The notes beneath the pieces were generated by a model. The model was given only the letters and a program-made list of their open reading frames with translations, was not told the origin of the DNA and made no database searches. A program made the translations under genes and the position numbers. A DNA stretch of 6,397 bases from Spirochaetales bacterium (GTDB lineage: Bacteria; Spirochaetota; Spirochaetia; DSM-27196; SLAA01): the NCBI GenBank assembly GCA_007126415.1, contig SLBH01000183.1, forward strand, positions 1-6,397. The letters are read 5' to 3'. Positions within the stretch are counted from its first letter, which is position 1. Each line of letters begins with the position of its first letter. Shown here one piece after another: positions 1 to 6,001 of this stretch.

Positions 1-1109
1 AACAACAACGGCACGAGCGACAACAGAATCGTGGGCGTCTGTGTAAACGGCACGAGCTCCGGGCTGAGGCCCGCTACCCGCGTGAACCACCACTGATTCG
101 CCGGCGTGAGTGCCACAAGCAGAAATACCGCGCTGAGCCCCAACCCGAGCTTGGCGGTGAAACGCCGTAGCTGCGGCAGACCGCCCGGCTGCGGTAACAG
201 CGCAACCGCGACCTCTTGAAACGAAAGCGCGAGCGAGGCGAACAAGAACATATACGCGTTGATTACCGGCCAAACCGCGAGCGACTGCAGCGGATACGGC
301 GCCCGCGCGATACCGACCGTCATCAAGGGCTGCGCAATCAGGTACAGCACCGAGGTCAGGCTGAGGGGGATATAGAACCGCAACAGGCGCTTCCAGGAGG
401 CGGAAGCGATGTGGTCGCGGTGTTCGGAGCGCTCGGGCATCAGGTCGCGCACCACGCCGCGAACAAAGCCCCAACTGGCCACGGCCGCGGTGATGACGCC
501 CACCGAAAGCGCGAGACCCCCGAGCGCGGCGCCGGGAAGCACGCGCGTGCGGTAGCCAACCAGCAACACTGTGCCCATTGCGAGAAAGCGTAGCACCATC
601 GTGATCGGGATCACCTTTGTGCGCCCGTAACGAATGAGTACGCCCTGCCACAAGCGTCGGTAGGCCACCGCGGCGGTGAACGGTGTCGCGAGCAGAAACG
701 CCGCCCGGCTCGGCCCGATCACCGCAGCCGGTGCGCCGATCACGTGCTCGAGAATCAGCGCGTACAGCGGGGTAGCCGCGAGCAGCAGGTGGAGCCCGGT
801 TAGGCCGACCGCGAGCACGTGCGTGAAGCGCATGAGGCGTCGGTAGTGCCCCCGATCGTAGCTCAGCGCGGTGCCCGCGGCGAGGAGCTGAATCACCGGA
901 CTCTCGACCGCGAGCGCCACCACGAACGTGATCCCGAACGCGGCGAGCTCAACCTCGGCCTGATCGAGCCGCGCGATGATCGCGGTCATCGCGGGCTGCT
1001 CCACCGCCATCAGCAGCCACATCGCGGCGAGCGGGACCCAGAACCAGAAGATTCCGCTTTGCGTGAGGTTGGCGAGTGGTGTGGGATCTCGGCTAAGGGG
1101 TTTCTGCAT
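1..1109 (-). CDS. MATE/MOP-flippase-like polytopic membrane transporter, C-terminus cut by window edge
   Basis: The frame is open from an ATG at 1107-1109 to the left edge, giving 369 residues of a very hydrophobic protein that continues outside the window. It begins MQKPLSRDPT, then has membrane segments at roughly residues 20-36, 55-80, 95-120, 135-155, 167-187 and 193-215. A charged loop (about 221-240, containing MPERSEHRD) follows, then a second bundle with segments near 243-265, 275-300, 321-338 and 356 onward. The start of each bundle repeats a pattern: PL, about 9 residues, then QPAMTAIIAR at residues 38-47 and QPLMTVGIAR at 260-269. This two-bundle internal duplication is typical of the MOP superfamily (MATE exporters, MurJ/Wzx flippases, ANKH-like proteins). 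The look of the two repeats reminds me of the ANKH/MATE-like branch, from memory only. The substrate is unknown. No clear Shine-Dalgarno precedes the ATG, but the hydrophobic start of bundle 1 fits this start. It lies 69 bp after fbaB on the same strand and may share its transcript. Confidence 0.8.
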   Translation of the reverse strand, partial: MQKPLSRDPTPLANLTQSGIFWFWVPLAAMWLLMAVEQPAMTAIIARLDQAEVELAAFGITFVVALAVESPVIQLLAAGTALSYDRGHYRRLMRFTHVLAVGLTGLHLLLAATPLYALILEHVIGAPAAVIGPSRAAFLLATPFTAAVAYRRLWQGVLIRYGRTKVIPITMVLRFLAMGTVLLVGYRTRVLPGAALGGLALSVGVITAAVASWGFVRGVVRDLMPERSEHRDHIASASWKRLLRFYIPLSLTSVLYLIAQPLMTVGIARAPYPLQSLAVWPVINAYMFLFASLALSFQEVAVALLPQPGGLPQLRRFTAKLGLGLSAVFLLVALTPANQWWFTRVAGLSPELVPFTQTPTILLSLVPLL

Positions 1110-1136
1110 GGTTCTACCGGGCCGGCTCGGTGAATC

Positions 1137-1168
1137 CGGCGGCGGCCGGCGTGAGCGCACCGCCGCCG
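1137..1168 (-). other. GC-rich inverted repeat between fbaB and the MATE-like gene
   Basis: A perfect 9-bp inverted repeat, CGGCGGCGG (1137-1145) and CCGCCGCCG (1160-1168), with a 14-nt loop, sits in the 69-bp gap after fbaB. No T-run follows on the minus strand, so it is not a good intrinsic terminator. It could slow transcription, protect the fbaB 3' end, or simply reflect GC-rich sequence. A 10-bp palindrome, CGTGATCACG (1167-1176), abuts it just after the fbaB stop codon. Confidence 0.4.
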
Positions 1169-1178
1169 TGATCACGCG

Positions 1179-2261
1179 TTACGCTATCGTTACCTTCGGA
1201 TCGAGGTACACGTCCTGTATGGCGTTCAGCAGCGCCGCGCCTTCCTTCATTGGGCGCTGGAAGGCTTTGCGTCCGCTTATGAGCCCGGCACCACCGGCAC
1301 GCTTGTTGATGACCGCGGTCCGCACCGCCTCGGCAAAGTCGTCCTTGCCGGAAGCGCCGCCGGAGTTGATCAGGCTCGCGCGGCCCATATAGCAGTTCAC
1401 CACTTGATACCGCGTGAGGTCTATCGGATTGTCGCTGGTGAGCTCGCTGTAGATGCGCTCATCGAGCTTACCGTAGCTGCTTCCGCCGGTGTTCAATGCT
1501 TTGTATCCGCCGTTGTTCTCCGGTAGCTTCTGCTTGATGATATCGGCCTCGATCGTAACGCCGAGATGGTTGGCCTGGCCGGTAAGGTCGGCCGAGACGT
1601 GATAATCGGTGCCGTCTACCTTGAAGGCGTTGTTACGGAGGTAGCACCAGAGCACCGTCGCCAGCCCGAGCTCATGAGCGTACGCGAACGCCTCGGCAAC
1701 CTCTATGATCTGACGGTTCGAGTCGTCCGAGCCGAAGTAGATTGTCGCACCGACCGCGGCTGCTCCCATGTTGTAGGCCTCGTCGATGCTGCCGAACATG
1801 ATCTGGCGAAAATCGTTGGGATAGGTGAGAAGCTCGTTGTGGTTGATCTTCACGAGGAACGGAATCTTGTGCGCGTACTTTCGCGCCACCGCTCCGAGCA
1901 CGCCGTAGGTTGAGGCAACGGCGTTACACCCACCCTCGATCGCGAGCTTCACGATGTTCTCCGGGTCAAAGTAGGCCGGGTTTTTGGCGAACGAGGCGCC
2001 GCCGGAATGCTCGATGCCCTGATCCACCGGCAGAATAGAGAGGTAGCCGCTGCCGCCGAGTCGGCCATGACTGTAGATACGCTCGAGGTTTCCGAGTACA
2101 CGGTTGTTGCGGTCGGACTGTGTCCAGACGCGGTCTACGTGGTCGGAACCGGGGAGATAAAGGTGATCCTTCGAGATCGTTGAACAGCTGTGGTTCAACA
2201 GCGCGTCGGCCTCGGCCCCGAGCATTTCTTCGATACTCTTGTTTTGCGTTTGTGTAGCCAT
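1179..2261 (-). CDS. fbaB: Class I fructose-bisphosphate aldolase, archaeal/FbaB (DhnA) type
   Basis: This 360-residue cytoplasmic enzyme should reversibly cleave fructose-1,6-bisphosphate to dihydroxyacetone phosphate and glyceraldehyde-3-phosphate in glycolysis/gluconeogenesis, through a Schiff base and without a metal. It follows the E. coli FbaB sequence, as I remember it, along nearly its whole length: LYLPG (34-38), YLSILPVDQGIEHS (73-86), ASTYGVL (116-122), FLVKINHNE (135-143), GATIYFGSDDS (171-181), YHVSADLTGQANH (220-232), NCYMGRA and INSGGA, and an ending of QDVYLDPKVTIA. The Schiff-base lysine is probably K243 in IIKQK (241-245), by analogy with the barrel lysine of this family. 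A small insertion relative to E. coli lies in the GGSSYGKLDE stretch. The ATG at 2261 is chosen because GAGGAGG lies 6 nt before it. A TTG start at 2276 would sit inside that ribosome binding site. It is separated from the upstream transporter operon by a terminator and probably has its own promoter. The adjacency to the transporter need not mean a shared pathway. Confidence 0.96.
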   Translation of the reverse strand: MATQTQNKSIEEMLGAEADALLNHSCSTISKDHLYLPGSDHVDRVWTQSDRNNRVLGNLERIYSHGRLGGSGYLSILPVDQGIEHSGGASFAKNPAYFDPENIVKLAIEGGCNAVASTYGVLGAVARKYAHKIPFLVKINHNELLTYPNDFRQIMFGSIDEAYNMGAAAVGATIYFGSDDSNRQIIEVAEAFAYAHELGLATVLWCYLRNNAFKVDGTDYHVSADLTGQANHLGVTIEADIIKQKLPENNGGYKALNTGGSSYGKLDERIYSELTSDNPIDLTRYQVVNCYMGRASLINSGGASGKDDFAEAVRTAVINKRAGGAGLISGRKAFQRPMKEGAALLNAIQDVYLDPKVTIA

Positions 2262-2267
2262 GTAATG

Positions 2268-2274
2268 CCTCCTC
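2268..2274 (-). promoter_or_regulatory. Strong ribosome binding site of fbaB
   Basis: Read on the minus strand, GAGGAGG lies 6 nt before the ATG at 2261. It decides the start: the 15-bp longer TTG-initiated reading would have to begin within this element. Confidence 0.85.
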
Positions 2275-2331
2275 AAGGCGTGGTTTTGAACGGTAGGTCA
2301 AGAACTGCGGAATCTCGGCTGTACTGCGGTG

Positions 2332-2361
2332 AGTATACGAAAAAAATGGCGCGCCTGAAAA
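2332..2361 (-). promoter_or_regulatory. Probable sigma-70-type promoter of fbaB, overlapping the upstream terminator
   Basis: On the minus strand TATACT (2337-2332) matches the -10 consensus at five of six bases. Eighteen bases upstream, TTTTCA (2361-2356) matches the -35 consensus at four of six. That -35 hexamer is exactly the loop of the preceding terminator hairpin. Transcription would start near 2325, giving a leader of about 64 nt. A 7-bp direct repeat, ACTGCGG in plus-strand orientation, occurs at 2304-2310 and 2323-2329 around and below the predicted start. The -10 is convincing and the -35 is weak. Confidence 0.5.
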
Positions 2362-2369
2362 GGCGCGCC
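2340..2369 (-). terminator. Rho-independent terminator of the phn-type transporter operon
   Basis: Read on the minus strand, GGCGCGCC (2369-2362), a 6-nt loop TTTTCA (2361-2356), GGCGCGCC (2355-2348), two bases, then seven Ts (2346-2340). The perfect 8-bp all-GC stem with a U7 tail is oriented for genes on the minus strand. It begins 26 bp after the phnD2 stop codon. The plus strand has no T-run after the stem, so the element is unidirectional. Confidence 0.93.
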
Positions 2370-2394
2370 GTATAGCCGTATGGTTGTGGAGCGA

Positions 2395-3417
2395 TCAGTC
2401 TATCGCCTCGAGCGTGTACTCTACTTCGTTGTATTGCTGTATGGTACGGATAATTTCCCAGTCGTCCTTGTACGAGATCGGGATGAATCCGTCAACCTGA
2501 AACTCCTCGCCCAACGGAGTGCCGGCGAACTCGTACGTAAAGAACGCTTCGCGGATCTTCTCCGCGAGCTCCGGGTGCAGGTTGTGCGCGTAGCCGTACG
2601 AGGTGGTGGGAAACGGGTCGGTCTCATAGATGATGCGAATCTCGTCTTTTGAAAACTGACCGCGTTGGGCCATACGATCCACAACCTCCGACGCCACCGG
2701 GGCGGCATCGTACTCTCCGGAGATCACCCCGAGCGCCGAGGCTGCGTGGCTCCCGGAAAACTCGATCTCGTAATCCTCACCCGGGCTCACACCCTCACGC
2801 GGGAACAGCGCCATCGGCGCCTGGTGACCCGAGTTCGAGGTTTCGGTTACGTGCGCCACGCGACGTCCACGGAGGTCCTCCATGCTGTGGATATCGCTGT
2901 CGGCATGAACGTAGACCTGCAGCGTGTACCCAAAATGCCCGTCTTCACCGCCCATGATCGCGAACGGTACATAGCCCGCGAGGTTCACCGCGAACGGCGT
3001 CGGCCCGGTGGAGATGCCCGCAACATGCAGGCGCCCGGCCCGCATCGCCTGTATCTGAGCGGTGTAGTACTCGACGGTGTAGTAGCGCACTTCGCGGCCG
3101 GTCACCGAGGCCAAGTGGTCGAGAAAGTCGTACCACATATCCTCATACACTACCGGACCACGGACCGGAGTGTAGGAAAAGATCAAGGTGTCGGGGTCGA
3201 TCCATTTGCTCTCCTCAGCCGGTCGGTCCGCGACGAGATCTCCGTCGCGATCGCAGTAGTAGTGATCGAGCTCCCCGCGCTGGTCGGGTGGGCAGTCTTC
3301 GTCCGGTATGGGCTCAAGCATTCGCTCGGGCTCGTCCGACCCACGCGCGAAGGCGGAATAGACCGGTAGTGAAAACAGAATAGCGGCCGTCAGGAGTATC
3401 GCAAACAGCTTCTTCAT
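2395..3417 (-). CDS. phnD: PhnD-family periplasmic substrate-binding protein (second copy, complete)
   Basis: This 340-residue exported solute receptor should capture a phosphonate, phosphite or phosphate-like anion in the periplasm and deliver it to the PhnE/PhnC complex encoded just upstream. A cleavable signal peptide is clear: MKKLF, a hydrophobic core to about residue 19, and a probable cut near residues 22-25. There is no lipobox. An acidic linker follows with C42, C55 and a DRDGDLVAD stretch (56-64) of DxDxDxxxD calcium-loop form. The two-lobe binding fold starts around DPDTLIFSYTP (74-84). Family-like ligand elements are TETSNSGHQAP (191-201, helix-cap Ser/Asn) and FSGSHAAS (220-227, H224); these assignments are by analogy with E. 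coli PhnD. ETDPFPTTSYG (265-275) and DGFIPISY (309-316) are shared with the first copy. The ATG at 3417 is preceded by AAGGAG at 6 nt and begins a canonical signal peptide, so a longer in-frame start at 3453 is rejected. It is the last gene of the operon. The ligand cannot be fixed from sequence. Confidence 0.92.
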   Translation of the reverse strand: MKKLFAILLTAAILFSLPVYSAFARGSDEPERMLEPIPDEDCPPDQRGELDHYYCDRDGDLVADRPAEESKWIDPDTLIFSYTPVRGPVVYEDMWYDFLDHLASVTGREVRYYTVEYYTAQIQAMRAGRLHVAGISTGPTPFAVNLAGYVPFAIMGGEDGHFGYTLQVYVHADSDIHSMEDLRGRRVAHVTETSNSGHQAPMALFPREGVSPGEDYEIEFSGSHAASALGVISGEYDAAPVASEVVDRMAQRGQFSKDEIRIIYETDPFPTTSYGYAHNLHPELAEKIREAFFTYEFAGTPLGEEFQVDGFIPISYKDDWEIIRTIQQYNEVEYTLEAID

Positions 3418-3423
3418 GCCTTT

Positions 3424-3430
3424 CTCCTTA
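3424..3430 (-). promoter_or_regulatory. phnD2 ribosome binding site overlapping the phnE stop codon
   Basis: Read on the minus strand, TAAGGAG combines the TAA stop of the upstream permease (3430-3428) with the Shine-Dalgarno sequence AAGGAG of phnD2, 6 nt before its ATG. This suggests translational coupling and fixes the phnD2 start at 3417. Confidence 0.8.
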
Positions 3431-4255
3431 CATGAGCTTGCGCCGTACGACACCCGTTACGAGCTCTCCGGCGAATACCACGAGTACGATTACGATTAGA
3501 ACGAGCGATACCGTGTTCCAGCGGAACATGTCGATCGCACCCTGAAAGATCAGGCCGATTCCCCCGGCGCCGACAAGTCCCAGCACGGTTGATTCGCGGA
3601 TGTTGATGTCCCAACGGAGAATCGTTATAGCCCAGAAGCTCGGCACCACCTGCGGCACGATAGCGTAGGTAATCACGTGCGCTCGCGAGGCTCCCGCCGC
3701 CTGCATCGCTTCTACCGGACCCCAGTCTATCTCCTCGATGGCCTCGGCAAGTAGCTTGCTCAGGAACCCGATTGAGCGGAACGCGATCGCCAGGATACCG
3801 GCCACCGGTCCGGGGCCGATGATCGCAACAAATACCAGCGCCCAGATCAAGGTGTCCACCGAGCGCGTGGCCACGATGATAAACCGTGCCAGCCACAGGG
3901 TGAGTTTGCTCGGCGTGACGGTTTGGGCGCCGAGATACGCGATCGGCAGCGCCATAAACACCGCCACAATCGTGCCGAGCACCGCTATGTTGATGGACTC
4001 AACCAGGGCAAACAGAATCGGGTTTAGCTGAACGAACGAAACCGGAAACATCCGGAACATCATGTCGCCGATTTGAGCGGGGGCATCCCAGACCCACGGC
4101 CAGAACACGTCGACGGTTGAGAGCGACCAATATAGCAGGACGCCGACAACCAAGTAGCCGAGGCTCCGTGCCACGCGTTCTTTGGTTGAGTACCGAGCCC
4201 AGCGGAAGTGGTCTCCGACTGCTTTGTTGGAAGAAGTTGTGCTGTGCGTACTCAT
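3428..4255 (-). CDS. phnE: PhnE-type ABC transporter permease (second permease)
   Basis: This 275-residue inner-membrane permease should form half of the channel of the phosphonate-type importer. After a polar N-terminus it has a first membrane segment near residues 32-46, an external loop rich in Trp/Phe, then segments near 82-108, 119-145, 148-166, 207-240 and 248-267. The cytoplasmic EAA-type coupling loop that contacts the ATPase spans about 182-205 (EAMQAAGAS to PQVVP). After it come WDINIRESTVLGLVGAGGIG (215-234), a hallmark of PhnE permeases. Its ATG overlaps the stop of the first permease (ATGA, 4252-4255), and its own stop lies inside the phnD2 ribosome binding site. It is clearly homologous to the first permease (shared KLLAEAIEEI and GLVGAGGIG) but diverged in the N-terminal third, which suggests a heterodimer. 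The gene symbol marks the family. The true substrate is unproven. Confidence 0.93.
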   Translation of the reverse strand: MSTHSTTSSNKAVGDHFRWARYSTKERVARSLGYLVVGVLLYWSLSTVDVFWPWVWDAPAQIGDMMFRMFPVSFVQLNPILFALVESINIAVLGTIVAVFMALPIAYLGAQTVTPSKLTLWLARFIIVATRSVDTLIWALVFVAIIGPGPVAGILAIAFRSIGFLSKLLAEAIEEIDWGPVEAMQAAGASRAHVITYAIVPQVVPSFWAITILRWDINIRESTVLGLVGAGGIGLIFQGAIDMFRWNTVSLVLIVIVLVVFAGELVTGVVRRKLM

Positions 4256-5055
4256 TTTGTCAGCCCCCGGAGTCGCCCGCTGATGCCCTCAGCCACGAGG
4301 ATGATCCCGATCATAACCAGCAAAATTGCCGAGGCGGTGGCGTAGTCGTAACGTCCGAACGCGGTATTGAGCGTGGCTCCGATACCTCCGGCACCTACGA
4401 GGCCGACGATCGCGGAGGCGCGCAAGTTAATGTCGAGCTGGTAGATCGAAAGACCGATGAGACGTGGAAGAACCTGCGGAAACACTGCGTATGCGAGCGT
4501 CGCAAAGAAACCCGCACCGGTTGCCCGCACGCCTTCCACTTGTCCGTACTTTATCTCCTCTATTGCCTCGGCGAGGAGCTTACCGACGAATCCGAGCGTA
4601 TACATGATGAGCGTCAGAATGCCGGCAAATGCCCCGAACCCAACCGCCGAGACGAACAACACCCCGAGCACCACGGGGTGCAAACTCCGCGCTACAACCA
4701 CGATCATGCGGCCCACGGCGTAGATCGGAAGAATCGCGATATTTCGTGCGGCCATGAACGCGATCGGTACGCTGAGCGCCACACCGGCTGCGGTCGCGAT
4801 CAAGGTCATTTGAATGCTTTCGATGAACCCGCGAACGATCAGCCCCCCTCGTGACTCGAAGTCGGGAGGAACGGCGCCTCGAAACATGTTGATCGCGCGT
4901 GGGATTCCTTCGACGATACGCTGCGGATTAACGCGCAGCGTGCTGAGTGCGAAAATCAGGTAGATCGCCGCCAACGCAAGAAGCCCGTAGCGGATATAGG
5001 GGGTTTCGATGAAATGAGGGCGTTTCCAGCGGTAGTGTACCGTTGAATCACTCAT
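4252..5055 (-). CDS. phnE: PhnE-type ABC transporter permease (first permease)
   Basis: This 267-residue inner-membrane permease is the partner of the next gene's product. A first membrane segment lies near residues 21-38, then an external loop with a PRAINMFRG stretch, then segments near 77-103, 115-140, 142-160, 197-230 and 239-256. The coupling loop (about 174-197, EGVRATG to PQVLP) keeps the family's Gly and Pro, but its opening reads EGV rather than EAA. LDINLRASAIVGLVGAGGIG (207-226) is the conserved PhnE C-terminal signature. The ATG at 5055 is chosen: GAGGA lies about 8 nt before it, and it gives an 8-bp overlap with phnC. A GTG at 5070, adding five residues (MRTVR), remains possible but has poorer ribosome binding context. 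Tight packing with phnC and the second permease fits stoichiometric production of one membrane complex. Confidence 0.92.
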   Translation of the reverse strand: MSDSTVHYRWKRPHFIETPYIRYGLLALAAIYLIFALSTLRVNPQRIVEGIPRAINMFRGAVPPDFESRGGLIVRGFIESIQMTLIATAAGVALSVPIAFMAARNIAILPIYAVGRMIVVVARSLHPVVLGVLFVSAVGFGAFAGILTLIMYTLGFVGKLLAEAIEEIKYGQVEGVRATGAGFFATLAYAVFPQVLPRLIGLSIYQLDINLRASAIVGLVGAGGIGATLNTAFGRYDYATASAILLVMIGIILVAEGISGRLRGLTK

Positions 5056-5839
5056 TCGCACCGTCCTCACCGGCTACTTTCATCTGTTTCTTGAGGTCGT
5101 CCTCATGTCCGGCGTAGATTTTTTCCAGCCAGTCGTCGGTGAGATCCTGCGGACCCCCGTCGAACACTATCACCCCGTAGCGCAACCCGACGATGCGGTC
5201 GGCGTAATCGCGAGCCTGCGGAACGTTATGGAGGTTTATCAGGACCGGCAGATCGAGCTCGTCGGTGATACGCGAGATCAGCTCCATAATGCGTTCCGAG
5301 GTCTTTGGGTCAAGCGACGCGGTCGGCTCATCGGCAAGCAGAATGCGTGGATTCTGCATCAGCGCGCGCGCTACGCCGACGCGTTGACGCTCTCCGCCGG
5401 AAAGCGAGTCACAGCGCGTGTTCACGTACTGCGACAACCCAACGCGCTTCAACAGCGCGTAGGCGCGATCGATATCGCTCTGGGGGAAGCGCCGCAGCAC
5501 GCCTCGTAGAGTGCCTACGTAGCCCAAGCGTCCTGAGAGTACGTTCTCCATGACCGTTAAGCGATCCACCAGGTTGTAGGCCTGAAAGATCATGCCGATT
5601 TGACGTCGGGTATCCTGTAGCCGCTTCCCGTGCAGCTCGAGGATGTTTATCCCGTCGAGTTCGATACGCCCCGAGTCCGCGGTAACGAGACGATTGATAC
5701 AGCGCAGCAAGGTGCTTTTGCCCGCGCCGGACGAGCCGATTATCGCCGTTAGACGGCGTTCGTCGGTGGCGAGATTCAAGCCTTTGAGCACCGGCTCGCC
5801 GTTATTATAACTCTTAACCAGGTCGGTAATTTGCAGCAT
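5048..5839 (-). CDS. phnC: PhnC-type ABC transporter ATP-binding protein
   Basis: This 263-residue cytoplasmic ATPase should power the importer by ATP-driven dimer closure against the coupling loops of the two permeases. All nucleotide-binding elements are intact: Walker A GSSGAGKS (35-42, K41), Q-loop Q86 in MIFQAYNLV, ABC signature LSGGERQR (146-153), Walker B ILLADEP (166-172, catalytic E171), D-loop SLDP (175-178) and the switch histidine H204 in INLHNV. The section after the Q-loop (ENVLSGRLG, then a longer insert) and the C-terminal FDGGPQDLTDDWLEKIYAG match the PhnC subfamily as I know it. The length is usual. The last 8 bp overlap the first permease gene. The ATG at 5839 is 162 bp after the phnD1 stop and has only a weak purine-rich ribosome binding site, consistent with lower expression than the binding protein. 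Confidence 0.95.
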   Translation of the reverse strand: MLQITDLVKSYNNGEPVLKGLNLATDERRLTAIIGSSGAGKSTLLRCINRLVTADSGRIELDGINILELHGKRLQDTRRQIGMIFQAYNLVDRLTVMENVLSGRLGYVGTLRGVLRRFPQSDIDRAYALLKRVGLSQYVNTRCDSLSGGERQRVGVARALMQNPRILLADEPTASLDPKTSERIMELISRITDELDLPVLINLHNVPQARDYADRIVGLRYGVIVFDGGPQDLTDDWLEKIYAGHEDDLKKQMKVAGEDGANE

Positions 5840-6001
5840 TTCGTTGTTCTACTCTACTTGTGATTTGGGTTTAAGGCGATCGAGATACCGTCTGTCCGAA
5901 CAGGACTGCGTGCATAACGGCGAGAGCGACGCAACGTGGTTGCGTCGCTCTCAGCTCTTGTCCGAGATCGTGCAGTGTCGTGTACCGCACGGCCGGCAGG
6001 T
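5840..6001 (-). other. 162-bp gap between phnD1 and phnC, holding a hairpin
   Basis: This is the only long gap in the transporter operon. No convincing -35/-10 pair or gene is visible in it. Its one strong feature is the 14-bp hairpin annotated at 5922-5952. The remaining 80 bp before phnC are less GC-rich and contain only a weak purine stretch before the start codon. Confidence 0.6.
5922..5952 (-). repeat. Perfect 14-bp intercistronic hairpin downstream of phnD1
   Basis: GAGAGCGACGCAAC (5922-5935) and its exact reverse complement GTTGCGTCGCTCTC (5939-5952) are separated by 3 nt. In the transcript this forms a very stable hairpin 49 bases after the phnD1 stop. No T-run follows on the minus strand, so it is not a canonical intrinsic terminator. 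By analogy with malE-malF and similar binding-protein/permease junctions, it probably protects the phnD1 message from 3' decay or attenuates expression of phnC and beyond. That role is inferred. Confidence 0.8.

Noticed and set aside
7..57. 12-bp direct repeat AACGGCACGAGC at 7-18 and 46-57
   Set aside because: It is in frame with the membrane protein and encodes the recurring Leu-Val-Pro motif, so it is explained by coding sequence.
216..1392. Plus-strand open frames across the left end
   Set aside because: They are Arg/His/Pro-rich antisense readings of the membrane protein and fbaB, with no recognisable motifs. The minus-strand frame is coherent and hydrophobic throughout.
2262..2276. TTG at 2276 as the fbaB start
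   Set aside because: It would place the start inside the strong GAGGAGG ribosome binding site of the ATG at 2261, and the extra residues (MRRHY) are not family-like.
2296..2301. TTGACC as -35 of fbaB
   Set aside because: No acceptable -10 hexamer occurs 16-18 bp downstream on the minus strand, and the ribosome binding site would fall in the -10 position.
2665..3369. A 234-codon plus-strand frame opposite phnD2
   Set aside because: It lies wholly antisense to a confidently recognised gene and its composition is Arg/His-rich, typical of a shadow frame in GC-rich DNA.
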